Assembly: GCA_023248915.1 (NCBI GenBank)
Contig: JAHFDQ010000031.1
Location: forward strand, 1-20,471
Direction of reading: 5' to 3'
Source of the DNA: Archangiaceae bacterium
GTDB lineage: Bacteria > Myxococcota > Myxococcia > Myxococcales > Myxococcaceae
DNA: 20,471 nucleotides
Position numbers and translations under genes: made by a program. The notes beneath the pieces are model-generated. The model was not told the origin of the DNA. It was given only the letters and a program-made list of their open reading frames with translations, and ran no database searches. This document shows, piece by piece, positions 13,635 through 20,471 of this stretch (its first letter is position 1; each line of letters starts with the position of its first letter).

Positions 13635-16442
13635 ATGCGCCGAGCCGGCAACCCCAACGCGACAATTCATAGGGCCTGGGCGGCCGCCGGCGGGCTGTGG
13701 CTCTGGGCGCTGGTCCTCTCGGCCTGCCCTGCGGTCTCTTCCAAGCCCTGCTCGGCCGACGCCGACTGCCCCGACGGCCGCTGCCGGCGCGGAGCCTGCG
13801 GCCCCACCTGCCTCGACGACGGCGAGTGCGGCACTGACCAGACCTGCCAGTCGGGCAAGTGCCTGATGAGGCCCGAGTGCGCCCGCGACGACGACTGCGC
13901 GACCGGCTTCACCTGCACCGCCGGCGCCTGCCTGTGCCAATCCGACGCCGCGTGCGCCGCGAACCAGGCGTGCGTCCTGGGCCAGTGCCAGACCCAGCCG
14001 CGCTGCCGGGGAGACGCCGACTGCGCCGGCACCGGCCGCCGCTGCGAAGTCACCCAGGGGCTGTGCGTGCCGCCCTGCGCCTCGGCGGCGGACTGCGCTC
14101 CCGGGCTCGATCCGGCGATCGCGACCGCCCTCTACCAGTGCTTCCAAGGGGCCTGCTCGCGCCACTGCCTGAACGACGTCACCTGCGGGCAGGGCCTCAT
14201 CTGCCGCGACGGGCTGTGCGAAGTCTCGGACTGCGCCACGATGTCCGACTGCCTGGCCGGCCAGTACTGCACCAGCGCGACCTTTGGCCGCTGCGTCGAG
14301 TTCAAGCCCTGCGGCTCGAGCTCCGAGTGTTCCGCCAACACCGAATGCCGGCCGTTCGCCCAGGGCCAGTGCCCCCCGGGGTTCCCCTGCCAGACTCCAC
14401 TGTGCCAGGAATTGCCGACCTGCCTCGTCGACTCGGACTGCGGGCTGGCCGGAAACCCGCTGCCCGGCCGCGACCCGGCCTTCTGCCAGGACGGCCACTG
14501 CCAGCCGACCACGACCTGCGCCGACCCGGTCGACTGCGCGGCGCCGCTGACCTGCGTGGGCGGGCTGTGCGTGCCGGGAAGCTGCCGCGGCCAACTCGAT
14601 TGCCCCTCGGGGGAAGCCTGCGTCGACGGCGCCTGCGGGCCGGCCCCAGCGGCGGGAGACATCGACCGGCTGAGGCTGACCCCGAAGCGCGCCACGCTCG
14701 AGGTCGGCGACACGCTGCGCTTCAGTCTCGTCGCCTTCCGCCTGGACGGTTCGAGCTTCCCCCTGGCCGCCGGCACCTTCGAGGTGGTCGATCTCGCGGG
14801 CGCGCCGAGCGCCGCGGCGACGGTGGACGCGACGGGCCTCGTCACGGCGGTTGGCCCGGGCGAGCTGAAGATCCGCGGCTCGGTGCCCGGCGCCAACGTG
14901 GCGGCGCAGGAAGCGCGGCTGACGGTCTACGCCCAGGTGGACGGAGGGCGGCGCGTGCTGGTGGTCGAAGAGGCCTCGGGGCTGCCGATACCGGGCACCG
15001 TCGTGCGCGGCTGCGAGCAATCGCTTTCGGAAGAGACCTGCGTGGCCCCGATCGAGGCGACTACCAGTGCGACCGGCGAGGCGCTCTTCCCGGCGTTCGG
15101 GCCAGGCCCGGCGACCTTCACCGCGATGTCGCCCGCGGTGCGAGCCGACGGGCTGCCCAAGTACGACCGGGTGTCCGTGGTGGGGGTGACGGCCGGGGAC
15201 GTGTACCTGCCGCTGTCCGACAACCCGGTCGCGGGGGCGGCGGGCTTCGAGGCGTCCATCCTCTTCACCGACGTGCACTCGACCGGAGCGTACTGGGCCG
15301 GCTTCGCCGCGCTCTCGGCCAGCGACCTGCCCGCGGTCGACCTGACTGCCCTGTTGGGCGAGCCCTTCTACGTCAACGCGCCGGCGATTCCCCAGCCGGT
15401 GCCTGTGCCGGGCAGCGTCGTGCTGTACACCTCGCCGGGGCTCGGAATCGCGCGGGAAATCAAGGGCCAGTCCTACGGGCTGGGCCAGCCGGGGCTGCGG
15501 CGCTCGGTGGCCTTCGCCGGCCGAACGGCGCTGGCGCAGCTCGCTTCGGTCCGGTCGGTGTCGGTGCTGGCCTACGCCGGCGCGCTCGACTACGCCCTCC
15601 AGCCCGAGACCGCGGTCTCGCTGTTCCCGCTCGTGTCCGACGCGGACGACATCAACGGCAACGGGCTGTGCGACGACCCCACCCGCTGCCCCGGGGGCAC
15701 CGAGCAGGTGCCCGACTACGCGCACTTCGCCCGGCTGTCCTTCACGCCCCGGCGCCAGCAGAACCTGCGCACCGAGGTGGTGGTGCCCGACGTTCCGGCG
15801 TCGCTCGACACGGTGGTGGTCGCATCGGTCGAGACGAGCGCCGAAGAAGGGCTCTTTCCGCTGGGCTTCGCTTCGGGCGCGGCGGGAGTCCCTCAGGGCG
15901 GCGCGAGGCCGGTCGACCCGATCGCGTTGAGAAGCGGAGCACCCTACGGCGGCGCCGAGACCGCCACCCCCGGCATCTGGGCTTTGGCGACCAGCGCCCA
16001 GGCCGCCGGGACGAGCGTGAGCGGCGACCTGACCGCCCGGCTCACCCACTCGGCGACCTTGCCCACCCGCGTGCTGGTCGACCCTTTCCTGCCCATCGCC
16101 GAGGGCTCGACCTTCACGCCCGCGACCCGGGCGTTCAGCCCCGGGCAGCCGGCCTGGAGCGACGCCGCCCTGGCCGGAGCGACGCTGGCCGAGCTGGTGA
16201 TCTCTGGGGCCGACGGCCGGCACCGGGTCTACTTCGCACTGCAGGCCGACCAGACGACGGTTTGGGTGCCCCAGGGCCCTCCCGGCGGCGGAAACGATCC
16301 TGCCGGCGAGGAGGCCGCTTCCGTCCGCGTCGTGGTGCTGGACGTGGCCGGGGTGCCCGCCGACGGCGTTTTCACCCTCGCGCGCCAGAACCTGGGAAAT
16401 CTGCCTGAGTTTCTCGCCGGGTATTCTCGCTTCCAGCTTTAG
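13635..16442 (+). CDS. Large Cys-repeat surface lipoprotein
   Basis: Predicted lipoprotein of 935 residues. The hydrophobic segment WLWALVLSAC ends in a lipobox with Cys31. Residues 38-334 hold about twelve copies of a Cys module, typically CxxDxDCxxGxxCxxGxC (for example starting at 39, 59, 82 and 101), each probably with two disulphides. A bacterial Ig-like (BIG2-type) domain follows at about 343-433, with LEVGDTLRFSLVAF and VDATGLVTAVGPGELKI. The remaining 500 residues are beta-rich and unrecognised. DADDINGNGLCDD at about 670-682 resembles a calcium-binding loop. It would be displayed on the outer surface, perhaps for adhesion or binding. The ATG at 13635 is the only ATG ahead of the signal segment; no ribosome-binding site precedes it, and it lies 11 bases from the divergent prkA start. 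Confidence 0.85.
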   Translation: MRRAGNPNATIHRAWAAAGGLWLWALVLSACPAVSSKPCSADADCPDGRCRRGACGPTCLDDGECGTDQTCQSGKCLMRPECARDDDCATGFTCTAGACLCQSDAACAANQACVLGQCQTQPRCRGDADCAGTGRRCEVTQGLCVPPCASAADCAPGLDPAIATALYQCFQGACSRHCLNDVTCGQGLICRDGLCEVSDCATMSDCLAGQYCTSATFGRCVEFKPCGSSSECSANTECRPFAQGQCPPGFPCQTPLCQELPTCLVDSDCGLAGNPLPGRDPAFCQDGHCQPTTTCADPVDCAAPLTCVGGLCVPGSCRGQLDCPSGEACVDGACGPAPAAGDIDRLRLTPKRATLEVGDTLRFSLVAFRLDGSSFPLAAGTFEVVDLAGAPSAAATVDATGLVTAVGPGELKIRGSVPGANVAAQEARLTVYAQVDGGRRVLVVEEASGLPIPGTVVRGCEQSLSEETCVAPIEATTSATGEALFPAFGPGPATFTAMSPAVRADGLPKYDRVSVVGVTAGDVYLPLSDNPVAGAAGFEASILFTDVHSTGAYWAGFAALSASDLPAVDLTALLGEPFYVNAPAIPQPVPVPGSVVLYTSPGLGIAREIKGQSYGLGQPGLRRSVAFAGRTALAQLASVRSVSVLAYAGALDYALQPETAVSLFPLVSDADDINGNGLCDDPTRCPGGTEQVPDYAHFARLSFTPRRQQNLRTEVVVPDVPASLDTVVVASVETSAEEGLFPLGFASGAAGVPQGGARPVDPIALRSGAPYGGAETATPGIWALATSAQAAGTSVSGDLTARLTHSATLPTRVLVDPFLPIAEGSTFTPATRAFSPGQPAWSDAALAGATLAELVISGADGRHRVYFALQADQTTVWVPQGPPGGGNDPAGEEAASVRVVVLDVAGVPADGVFTLARQNLGNLPEFLAGYSRFQL

Positions 16443-16467
16443 TGGACTATAAGGGGCCGAAACACCC

Positions 16468-18000
16468 ATGCCGAAGGAACCAATCATCGGAATCGACCTG
16501 GGCACGACGAACTCGTGCGCGGCGATCGTCGAGGGGGACAATGCCGGCGTCCCCATCGTCAAGCTGATTCCGTACAAGGGCGGCGAGTACACGGTGCCGT
16601 CGATCTTCGCCATCGACGACAAGGGCCACGAGCTGATCGGCTACGAGGCCAAGCGGCAGTGGCAGCTCAACCCCAAGAATACGGTCTACGGCGCCAAGCG
16701 CCTGATGGGCCGCTCGTTCCGCAGCGACATCGTCGAGACGATGCAGCGCGTGGTCGCCTACTCGGTGCGGCCCGGCCAGAAGAACGACGTCGTCATCGAC
16801 GTGGCGAACAAAGAGTTCTCGATGCCCGAGATCAGCGCGCGAATCTTGAACAAGATTCGCGACGTGGCCTCGAACTACCTGCGCGTGCCGGTGCGGCGGG
16901 CCGTGGTGACGGTGCCGGCCTACTTCAACGACCGCCAGCGCCAGGCCGTCAAGGACGCCGGCAAGAGCATCGACCTCGAGGTGCTGCGCATCATCAACGA
17001 ACCGACCGCAGCCGCCCTGGCCTACGGGGTGGGCAAGAAGCTGAACGAGACGGTGGTGATCTTCGATCTCGGCGGCGGCACCTTCGACGTGTCGATCATC
17101 GAGATTCGCGACCGGGTGTTCGAGGTCAAGGCTACCGGGGGCGACATCTTCCTGGGCGGCATCGACTTCGACAACGCGATGATTCACCACATCCTCAAGG
17201 ACTTCACCGCGAAGACTGGCATCGACCTGGCCAGCGACCCGGTGGCGATGCAGCGCATCAAAGACCTGGCCGAACGCACCAAGTGCGACCTGTCGGCGCG
17301 CGAAGAGGTGCCCTTCAACATCCCCTTCATCACGATGACGGCGCAGGGCCAGCCGCTCAACATCGAGCTCAAGTTCACCCGCAAGCTGCTCGAACAGCTC
17401 ACCTCGGGGCTGGTCGACCGGACGCTGCAGATGGTCGCCCGGGTGCTGGTGGACTCGGGGCTGTCGACCAAGGACATCGACGAGGTGATGCTGGTCGGCG
17501 GGCAGACCCGCATGCCGGTGGTGCAGGAAAGGCTCACCAAGTTCTTCGGCAAGCCGCCGTCGAAGGGCGTGCACCCCGACGAAGCCGTCGCGATCGGCGC
17601 CGCGCTCTACGCCCACTCGCTGCAGGACGACACGAACCTGAGGCTGCAGCTGCTCGACGTCATCCCGATGGCCATCGGCCTCGAGAAGGCGGGCGGGGCC
17701 TTCCACGTCGTCTTCCCGCGCAACGCCCCCATCCCCAACGCCAAGCAGGTCACCGCGACCACCAGCTTCGACCAGCAGACCGAGCTGATGATGCGCATCT
17801 TCCAGGGCGATAACGATCAGGTCATCCGGAACGAGCTGTTGGGCGAGTTCACCTTCTCCGGCATCCGCGCGGACAAGGCGGGCAAGGCCCAGGTCGAGAT
17901 CACCTTCGACGTGAACATCGAGGGCATCTTGACGATGCACGCGCGCGACCCGTCCTCCGGGCGCGAGATGAAGACCACGGTGCGGGTGACGCAGAGCTGA
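16468..18000 (+). CDS. Hsp70 (DnaK-like) chaperone lacking the lid domain
   Basis: Protein of 510 residues against about 640 for DnaK. The nucleotide-binding domain is complete: IGIDLGTTNSCAAI (7-20), VVTVPAYFNDRQRQA (146-160), INEPTAAALAYG (176-187), VIFDLGGGTFDVS (197-209) and VMLVGGQTRMP (340-350). The linker reads LRLQLLD (391-397) where DnaK has DVLLLD. The substrate-binding beta domain follows (about 398-508) with ITFDVNIEGILTMHARD (478-494). The protein ends there, so the helical lid and C-terminal tail are missing. A peptide could bind but would not be covered. The stop is clean and a terminator follows, so this is not an obvious frameshift. AAGGGG lies 11 bases before the ATG. It begins 25 bases after the lipoprotein gene and may share its transcript. 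No DnaJ or GrpE gene is adjacent. Confidence 0.93.
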   Translation: MPKEPIIGIDLGTTNSCAAIVEGDNAGVPIVKLIPYKGGEYTVPSIFAIDDKGHELIGYEAKRQWQLNPKNTVYGAKRLMGRSFRSDIVETMQRVVAYSVRPGQKNDVVIDVANKEFSMPEISARILNKIRDVASNYLRVPVRRAVVTVPAYFNDRQRQAVKDAGKSIDLEVLRIINEPTAAALAYGVGKKLNETVVIFDLGGGTFDVSIIEIRDRVFEVKATGGDIFLGGIDFDNAMIHHILKDFTAKTGIDLASDPVAMQRIKDLAERTKCDLSAREEVPFNIPFITMTAQGQPLNIELKFTRKLLEQLTSGLVDRTLQMVARVLVDSGLSTKDIDEVMLVGGQTRMPVVQERLTKFFGKPPSKGVHPDEAVAIGAALYAHSLQDDTNLRLQLLDVIPMAIGLEKAGGAFHVVFPRNAPIPNAKQVTATTSFDQQTELMMRIFQGDNDQVIRNELLGEFTFSGIRADKAGKAQVEITFDVNIEGILTMHARDPSSGREMKTTVRVTQS

Positions 18001-18003
18001 ACC

Positions 18004-18026
18004 CCGCGGCTACGCGGTCTTCTTTT
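18004..18026 (+). terminator. Intrinsic terminator of the Hsp70 gene, overlapping the clpX 3' end
   Basis: CCGCG (18004-18008) and CGCGG (18013-18017) form a stem with loop GCTA, followed by TCTTCTTTT (18018-18026) on the plus strand. It starts 4 bases after the Hsp70 stop. The clpX stop codon lies in the loop, and the T-rich tract is the antisense of the last Lys/Glu codons of clpX. Confidence 0.6.
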
Positions 18027-19293
18027 CCTTCTCGAAGACCAGCTGCGGCGGTTCGTGCTTGGTGACCACCGCCTCGCTGATCTTGCACTCCTTGATGCCG
18101 TCCCGGTAGGGGACGTCGTACATGATCTCGAGCATCGAGTCCTCGAGGATGGCGCGCAGCCCGCGGGCCCCCGAGTTGCGCCGCATCGCCTCGCGGGCGA
18201 TGGCCCGGAGCGCTTCCTTGGTGAAGGACAGCTTCACCTTCTCCATCTCGAACATCTTCTGGTACTGCTTCACCAGCGCGTTCTTGGGCGTGGTGAGGAT
18301 GACGATCAGGTCTTCCTCGCGCAAGTCATTCAGGGTAGCGACCACCGGCAGGCGCCCGACGAACTCGGGAATCATCCCGAACTTCATCAGGTCTTCGGGT
18401 TCGGACAGCTTCAACAGCTCGCCCACCGAGCGCTCGTCGCGCTGGGCCAGCTTGGCTCCGAAGCCCAGCCCCTTCTCGCCCACCCGGCGCTTGATGATCG
18501 AGTCGATGCCGTGGAAGGCGCCGCCGCAGATGAAGAGGATGTTGGTGGTGTCGACCTGAATGTATTCCTGCTGGTTGTACTTCTTGCCGCCGCGGGGCGT
18601 GACGTTGGCCCGGGTGCCCTCGATGATCTTCAACAGCGCCTGCTGTACGCCTTCGCCGCCGACGTCGCGGGTGGCCGAAGGGGTATCGCCCTTCCGGGCG
18701 ATCTTGTCGATCTCGTCGATGTAGACGATGCCCCGCGCCGCCTTCTCGACGTCGTAGTCGGCGTTGTGGAGCAGGTTCTGGATGATGTTCTCGACGTCCT
18801 CGCCCACGTAGCCGGCTTCGGTGAGGGTGGTGGCGTCGGCGATGGTGAAGGGCACGTTGAGGAACCGCGCCAGGGACTGCGCCAAGAGCGTCTTGCCCGA
18901 CCCGGTCGGGCCGATGAGCAGGATGTTCGACTTGGCCAGTTCGACCTCGTCGCCCGCCTGCCCCTTGACGCCGGGCCGCGGCCTGACTGGCGGCTTCTTC
19001 CGCTGGTAGATGCGCTTGTAGTGGTTGTACACCGCCACCGCGAGCACCTTCTTCGCGTGGTCCTGGCCGATGACGTAGTCGTCGAGGAAGCCCTTGATCT
19101 CGGCCGGGGTGGGCAGCGATATCTGCGGCTTGCCCTCTTCGCGGTCGTGCTCTTCGGCGATGATGTCGTTGCACAGCTTGATGCACTCGTCGCAGATGTA
19201 GACGGTCGGGCCCGCGATCAGCTTGCGCACTTCGCGCTGCGACTTTCCGCAGAACGAACAGGACAAGTTGACGTGGTGCTCACCCTTCTTCAC
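18010..19293 (-). CDS. clpX: ATP-dependent Clp protease ATP-binding subunit ClpX
   Basis: AAA+ unfoldase of 427 residues, full length. The N-terminal zinc domain has C12, C15, C34 and C37. Walker A is GPTGSGKT (128-135), pore loop GYVGED (161-166), Walker B IVYIDEID (189-196), second pore loop region SATRDVGGEGVQQALL (206-221), the ClpP-docking loop GLGFGA (275-280; LGF in place of IGF) and the sensor-2 segment NSGARGLR (373-380). It unfolds tagged substrates and feeds them to ClpP. The loop that reads RKH in E. coli ClpX reads KKY here (237-239), within GGKKYNQQE. Start is GTG, supported by GGAGG (19299-19303) at 5-base spacing. Neither clpP nor lon, its frequent neighbours, lies beside it. 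It converges on the Hsp70 gene with 9 bases between stop codons. Confidence 0.97.
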   Translation of the reverse strand: MKKGEHHVNLSCSFCGKSQREVRKLIAGPTVYICDECIKLCNDIIAEEHDREEGKPQISLPTPAEIKGFLDDYVIGQDHAKKVLAVAVYNHYKRIYQRKKPPVRPRPGVKGQAGDEVELAKSNILLIGPTGSGKTLLAQSLARFLNVPFTIADATTLTEAGYVGEDVENIIQNLLHNADYDVEKAARGIVYIDEIDKIARKGDTPSATRDVGGEGVQQALLKIIEGTRANVTPRGGKKYNQQEYIQVDTTNILFICGGAFHGIDSIIKRRVGEKGLGFGAKLAQRDERSVGELLKLSEPEDLMKFGMIPEFVGRLPVVATLNDLREEDLIVILTTPKNALVKQYQKMFEMEKVKLSFTKEALRAIAREAMRRNSGARGLRAILEDSMLEIMYDVPYRDGIKECKISEAVVTKHEPPQLVFEKEKKTA

Positions 19294-19455
19294 GAACGCC
19301 TCCGACCGAAATGGTACTACAGCGACCCCGGCCCAGAAATTCGCGGCGCCTTCATGCGCCTACATTGCTTGCCGCCAACTTAGACTCGACCGGCGTCGCC
19401 TGGAAGTCCCCGGCGCGAAGCCCGCGGACTTCGGCGACACTGTCCCCTGCGCACC

Positions 19456-19469
19456 GTCGGCCAGCCGAC
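19456..19469 (-). terminator. Small hairpin after the unknown gene at 19474
   Basis: GTCGGC/GCCGAC arms (19456-19461 and 19464-19469) are separated by 2 bases and start 4 bases past the stop codon on the minus strand. No T-tract. It lies in the 180-base gap that must also hold the clpX promoter. I could not identify convincing clpX -35/-10 elements there. Confidence 0.25.
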
Positions 19470-19473
19470 CTAA

Positions 19474-20094
19474 CTACGCTTCCTCGCCCGTCAGCCCCTC
19501 GACGTCCTCGGCGAGCGCGGCGGCCCGTTCGGCGATGGCCCGCGGGACCTTCTTCTGCGCCGCGAGCTCGGACGCCAGCTTGCGGGCGAGGGCGGCGAGG
19601 CGCCTCAGCTGCGACGCGTCGGACGCCGGTTCGGGCGCCGGGCGCGGAAACCGGTCGACCAGCTCGCGCTTCAGCTCGGACACCGGCTGCTGGGGGTTCC
19701 AGATCGAATCGCGGACGCTGCGGTACTCGGCCGCCGACAGTTGGCCGCGTTCCTCCGCGTTCGCCAACACCTCGACCACCTCGAAGGCCGGCGCGCGCTG
19801 GCCGACATCCTCGGAAGCGACTTCCTTGGGCTCGTGCTTGGCGAGAAACGAGAACGAGCGGATCAGCTTGTCGGCCGTCGCCTTCCTGATGTGCAGCTCG
19901 TGCGCGCAGTAGGCGTCGAACGAGTCGAAGCCCCAGCCCTGATAGAGCGCCTCGTGGTGCACCTGGACCAGCAGCTTTCCCAGCTCGACCCAGGTGGACT
20001 TGAAGCGCTTGGCGGCGACGAGGACGGTGTGGCGCAAGGTGCCCGGGGGGACTTCGCGGGCCTTCTGGCTGAGCGCGGCTTCGGCGTGAGTCAT
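19474..20094 (-). CDS. Unknown protein with helical, possibly DNA-binding N-terminal domain
   Basis: Protein of 206 residues, not confidently recognised. It has no signal peptide or membrane segment. Residues about 20-85 form a compact helical region rich in aromatic residues (STWVELGKLLVQVHHEAL, then YQGWGFDSFDAYC and ELHIRKATADKLIRSFSFL). The SFDAYCAHELHIRKATADKLI stretch (split at the ELH) could be a helix-turn-helix, and resembles by eye phage-type small helical proteins such as the DUF3102 group. The C-terminal third (about 150-206) is a charged, Ala-rich predicted helix or coiled coil. The ATG at 20094 is chosen because the longer frame adds only a basic non-conserved-looking stretch. 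The ribosome-binding site is poor. It lies between an AgmX/PglI-type gene and clpX on the same strand. A regulatory role is only a guess. Confidence 0.65.
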   Translation of the reverse strand: MTHAEAALSQKAREVPPGTLRHTVLVAAKRFKSTWVELGKLLVQVHHEALYQGWGFDSFDAYCAHELHIRKATADKLIRSFSFLAKHEPKEVASEDVGQRAPAFEVVEVLANAEERGQLSAAEYRSVRDSIWNPQQPVSELKRELVDRFPRPAPEPASDASQLRRLAALARKLASELAAQKKVPRAIAERAAALAEDVEGLTGEEA

Positions 20095-20126
20095 GCGCGA
20101 CAAGGTACCCGAGGCCGGGCGGCGTT

Positions 20127-20153
20127 CAAGTGGCAAGTGGCGAAGCGCGAAGC
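20127..20153. repeat. Two adjacent tandem heptamer duplications
   Basis: CAAGTGG is repeated twice (20127-20133, 20134-20140) and GCGAAGC twice (20140-20146, 20147-20153), sharing one base. They fill the gap after the AgmX/PglI-domain stop, upstream of the gene at 20094, and could be slippage products. Confidence 0.6.
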
Positions 20154-20471
20154 TAGTGCCGCTTGCCCAGGTTGAACGCGAGCTGAACGGTCGCGCCGCC
20201 GCTCTCGTTGGCCTTGAACTGCCACTTCTGCAGCTCGCGGAGCATGCAGTCGTAGAGCGGGCCCTGCTTGAACAGCGGGTTGTCGATCCACAGCTTCGTG
20301 ACCCGGCCCTCGTTGCCGACGACGAATTCGACGGGGATGCGGGTCGACTGACTGGGGTCTTTCTGCGCCTCGGCCAAGAGGCAGGGCACCAGCGTCCGCT
20401 GCTTGGACTTCACGATCGCGTTGATGGCGTCCTGGTCGACCGACGCCATCTGCAGGCCGTCGCTCTCGTCG
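20153..20471 (-). CDS. AgmX/PglI-type C-terminal domain protein, 5' end outside the window
   Basis: The visible part is 106 codons and the frame is open to the window edge, so the true start probably lies beyond 20471; an internal ATG at 20449 is unlikely to be the start. The fragment matches the AgmX/PglI-type C-terminal pattern by eye: a start like QDAINAIVKSKQRTLVPCL, then RIPVEFVVGNEGRVTKLWI, then a Cys-containing helix (LYDCMLRELQKWQF) and a closing strand (GGATVQLAFNLG). The two Cys that the family usually has are present. Such domains sit at the C-terminus of myxobacterial proteins tied to gliding motility and envelope function, and resemble the TonB C-terminal fold. The specific role cannot be told from this piece. 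Confidence 0.75.
   Translation of the reverse strand, partial: DESDGLQMASVDQDAINAIVKSKQRTLVPCLLAEAQKDPSQSTRIPVEFVVGNEGRVTKLWIDNPLFKQGPLYDCMLRELQKWQFKANESGGATVQLAFNLGKRH

Noticed and set aside
11123..13657. 844-codon minus-strand open frame overlapping prkA in another frame
   Set aside because: Arg/Gly-rich frame-shifted shadow of prkA, which shows the conserved PrkA motifs in its own frame.
13629..16622. 997-codon minus-strand open frame opposite the Cys-repeat lipoprotein
   Set aside because: It is low-complexity Arg/Gly/Ala/Val sequence with no domain. It runs into the Hsp70 gene, and the plus strand has a signal peptide and regular Cys modules.
16447..17940. 497-codon minus-strand open frame opposite the Hsp70 gene
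   Set aside because: Composition rich in His, Asp, Val and Leu typical of antisense to a GC-rich gene; no start site or motif.
18055..19383. 442-codon plus-strand open frame opposite clpX
   Set aside because: Antisense shadow of an unambiguous full-length ClpX.
1..20471. tRNA, rRNA, CRISPR array, insertion sequence or prophage
   Set aside because: No tRNA cloverleaf, no rRNA-like stretch, no spaced repeat array, and no transposase or integrase was found on either strand.

Overview
The window is GC-rich throughout. Its gene content points to a myxobacterium (phylum Myxococcota): surface lipoproteins with CxxDxDC-type Cys repeats, a fragment of an AgmX/PglI-type C-terminal domain, a PrkA kinase, an NtrC-family regulator, an ECF sigma locus with large envelope proteins, and an extra Hsp70. 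This placement rests on protein character only, and genus cannot be given. No rRNA, tRNA, CRISPR array, insertion sequence or prophage was seen. No stretch longer than about 180 bases lacks a gene.

Layout. 1-4774, all minus strand: a dCMP deaminase, then a histidine-kinase-like protein with a degenerate ATPase domain, an NtrC-type response regulator, and a two-domain ArsA/Get3-type ATPase. 4927-6159: a small exported protein resembling DUF5666 (plus) converging on a trypsin-like protease with an export signal (minus). 6272-6896: a Phd/YefM-ParE/RelE toxin-antitoxin pair (minus). 6938-11199, minus: an ECF sigma locus containing a predicted envelope protein, the sigma factor, an overlapping single-pass membrane protein that is probably its anti-sigma factor, and two overlapping lipoprotein genes. 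11359-13623: PrkA (minus). 13635-16442: a 935-residue Cys-repeat lipoprotein (plus), divergent from prkA with start codons 11 bp apart. 16468-18000: an Hsp70 that stops before the lid domain (plus). 18010-19293: ClpX (minus), convergent with Hsp70. 19474-20471, minus: an unknown conserved-looking protein and the 3' part of an AgmX/PglI-domain protein that runs off the window.

The most interesting signal is a pair of near-identical promoter-like sites, one before the ECF sigma gene and one before the lipoprotein pair. Each has an identical 15-base upstream block and an identical 8-base downstream block, separated by exactly 9 bases. Each overlaps the stop codon of the preceding gene. This suggests the sigma factor drives its own operon and a linked pair of surface lipoproteins, and it gives a searchable regulon motif. 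Other points worth a look are the histidine-kinase-like protein, which may be a Spo0B/ChpT-like phosphotransferase or phosphatase; the lid-less Hsp70; a terminator for that Hsp70 whose T-rich tract is read on the other strand as the Lys-rich tail of ClpX; and the very tight prkA/lipoprotein divergent start.
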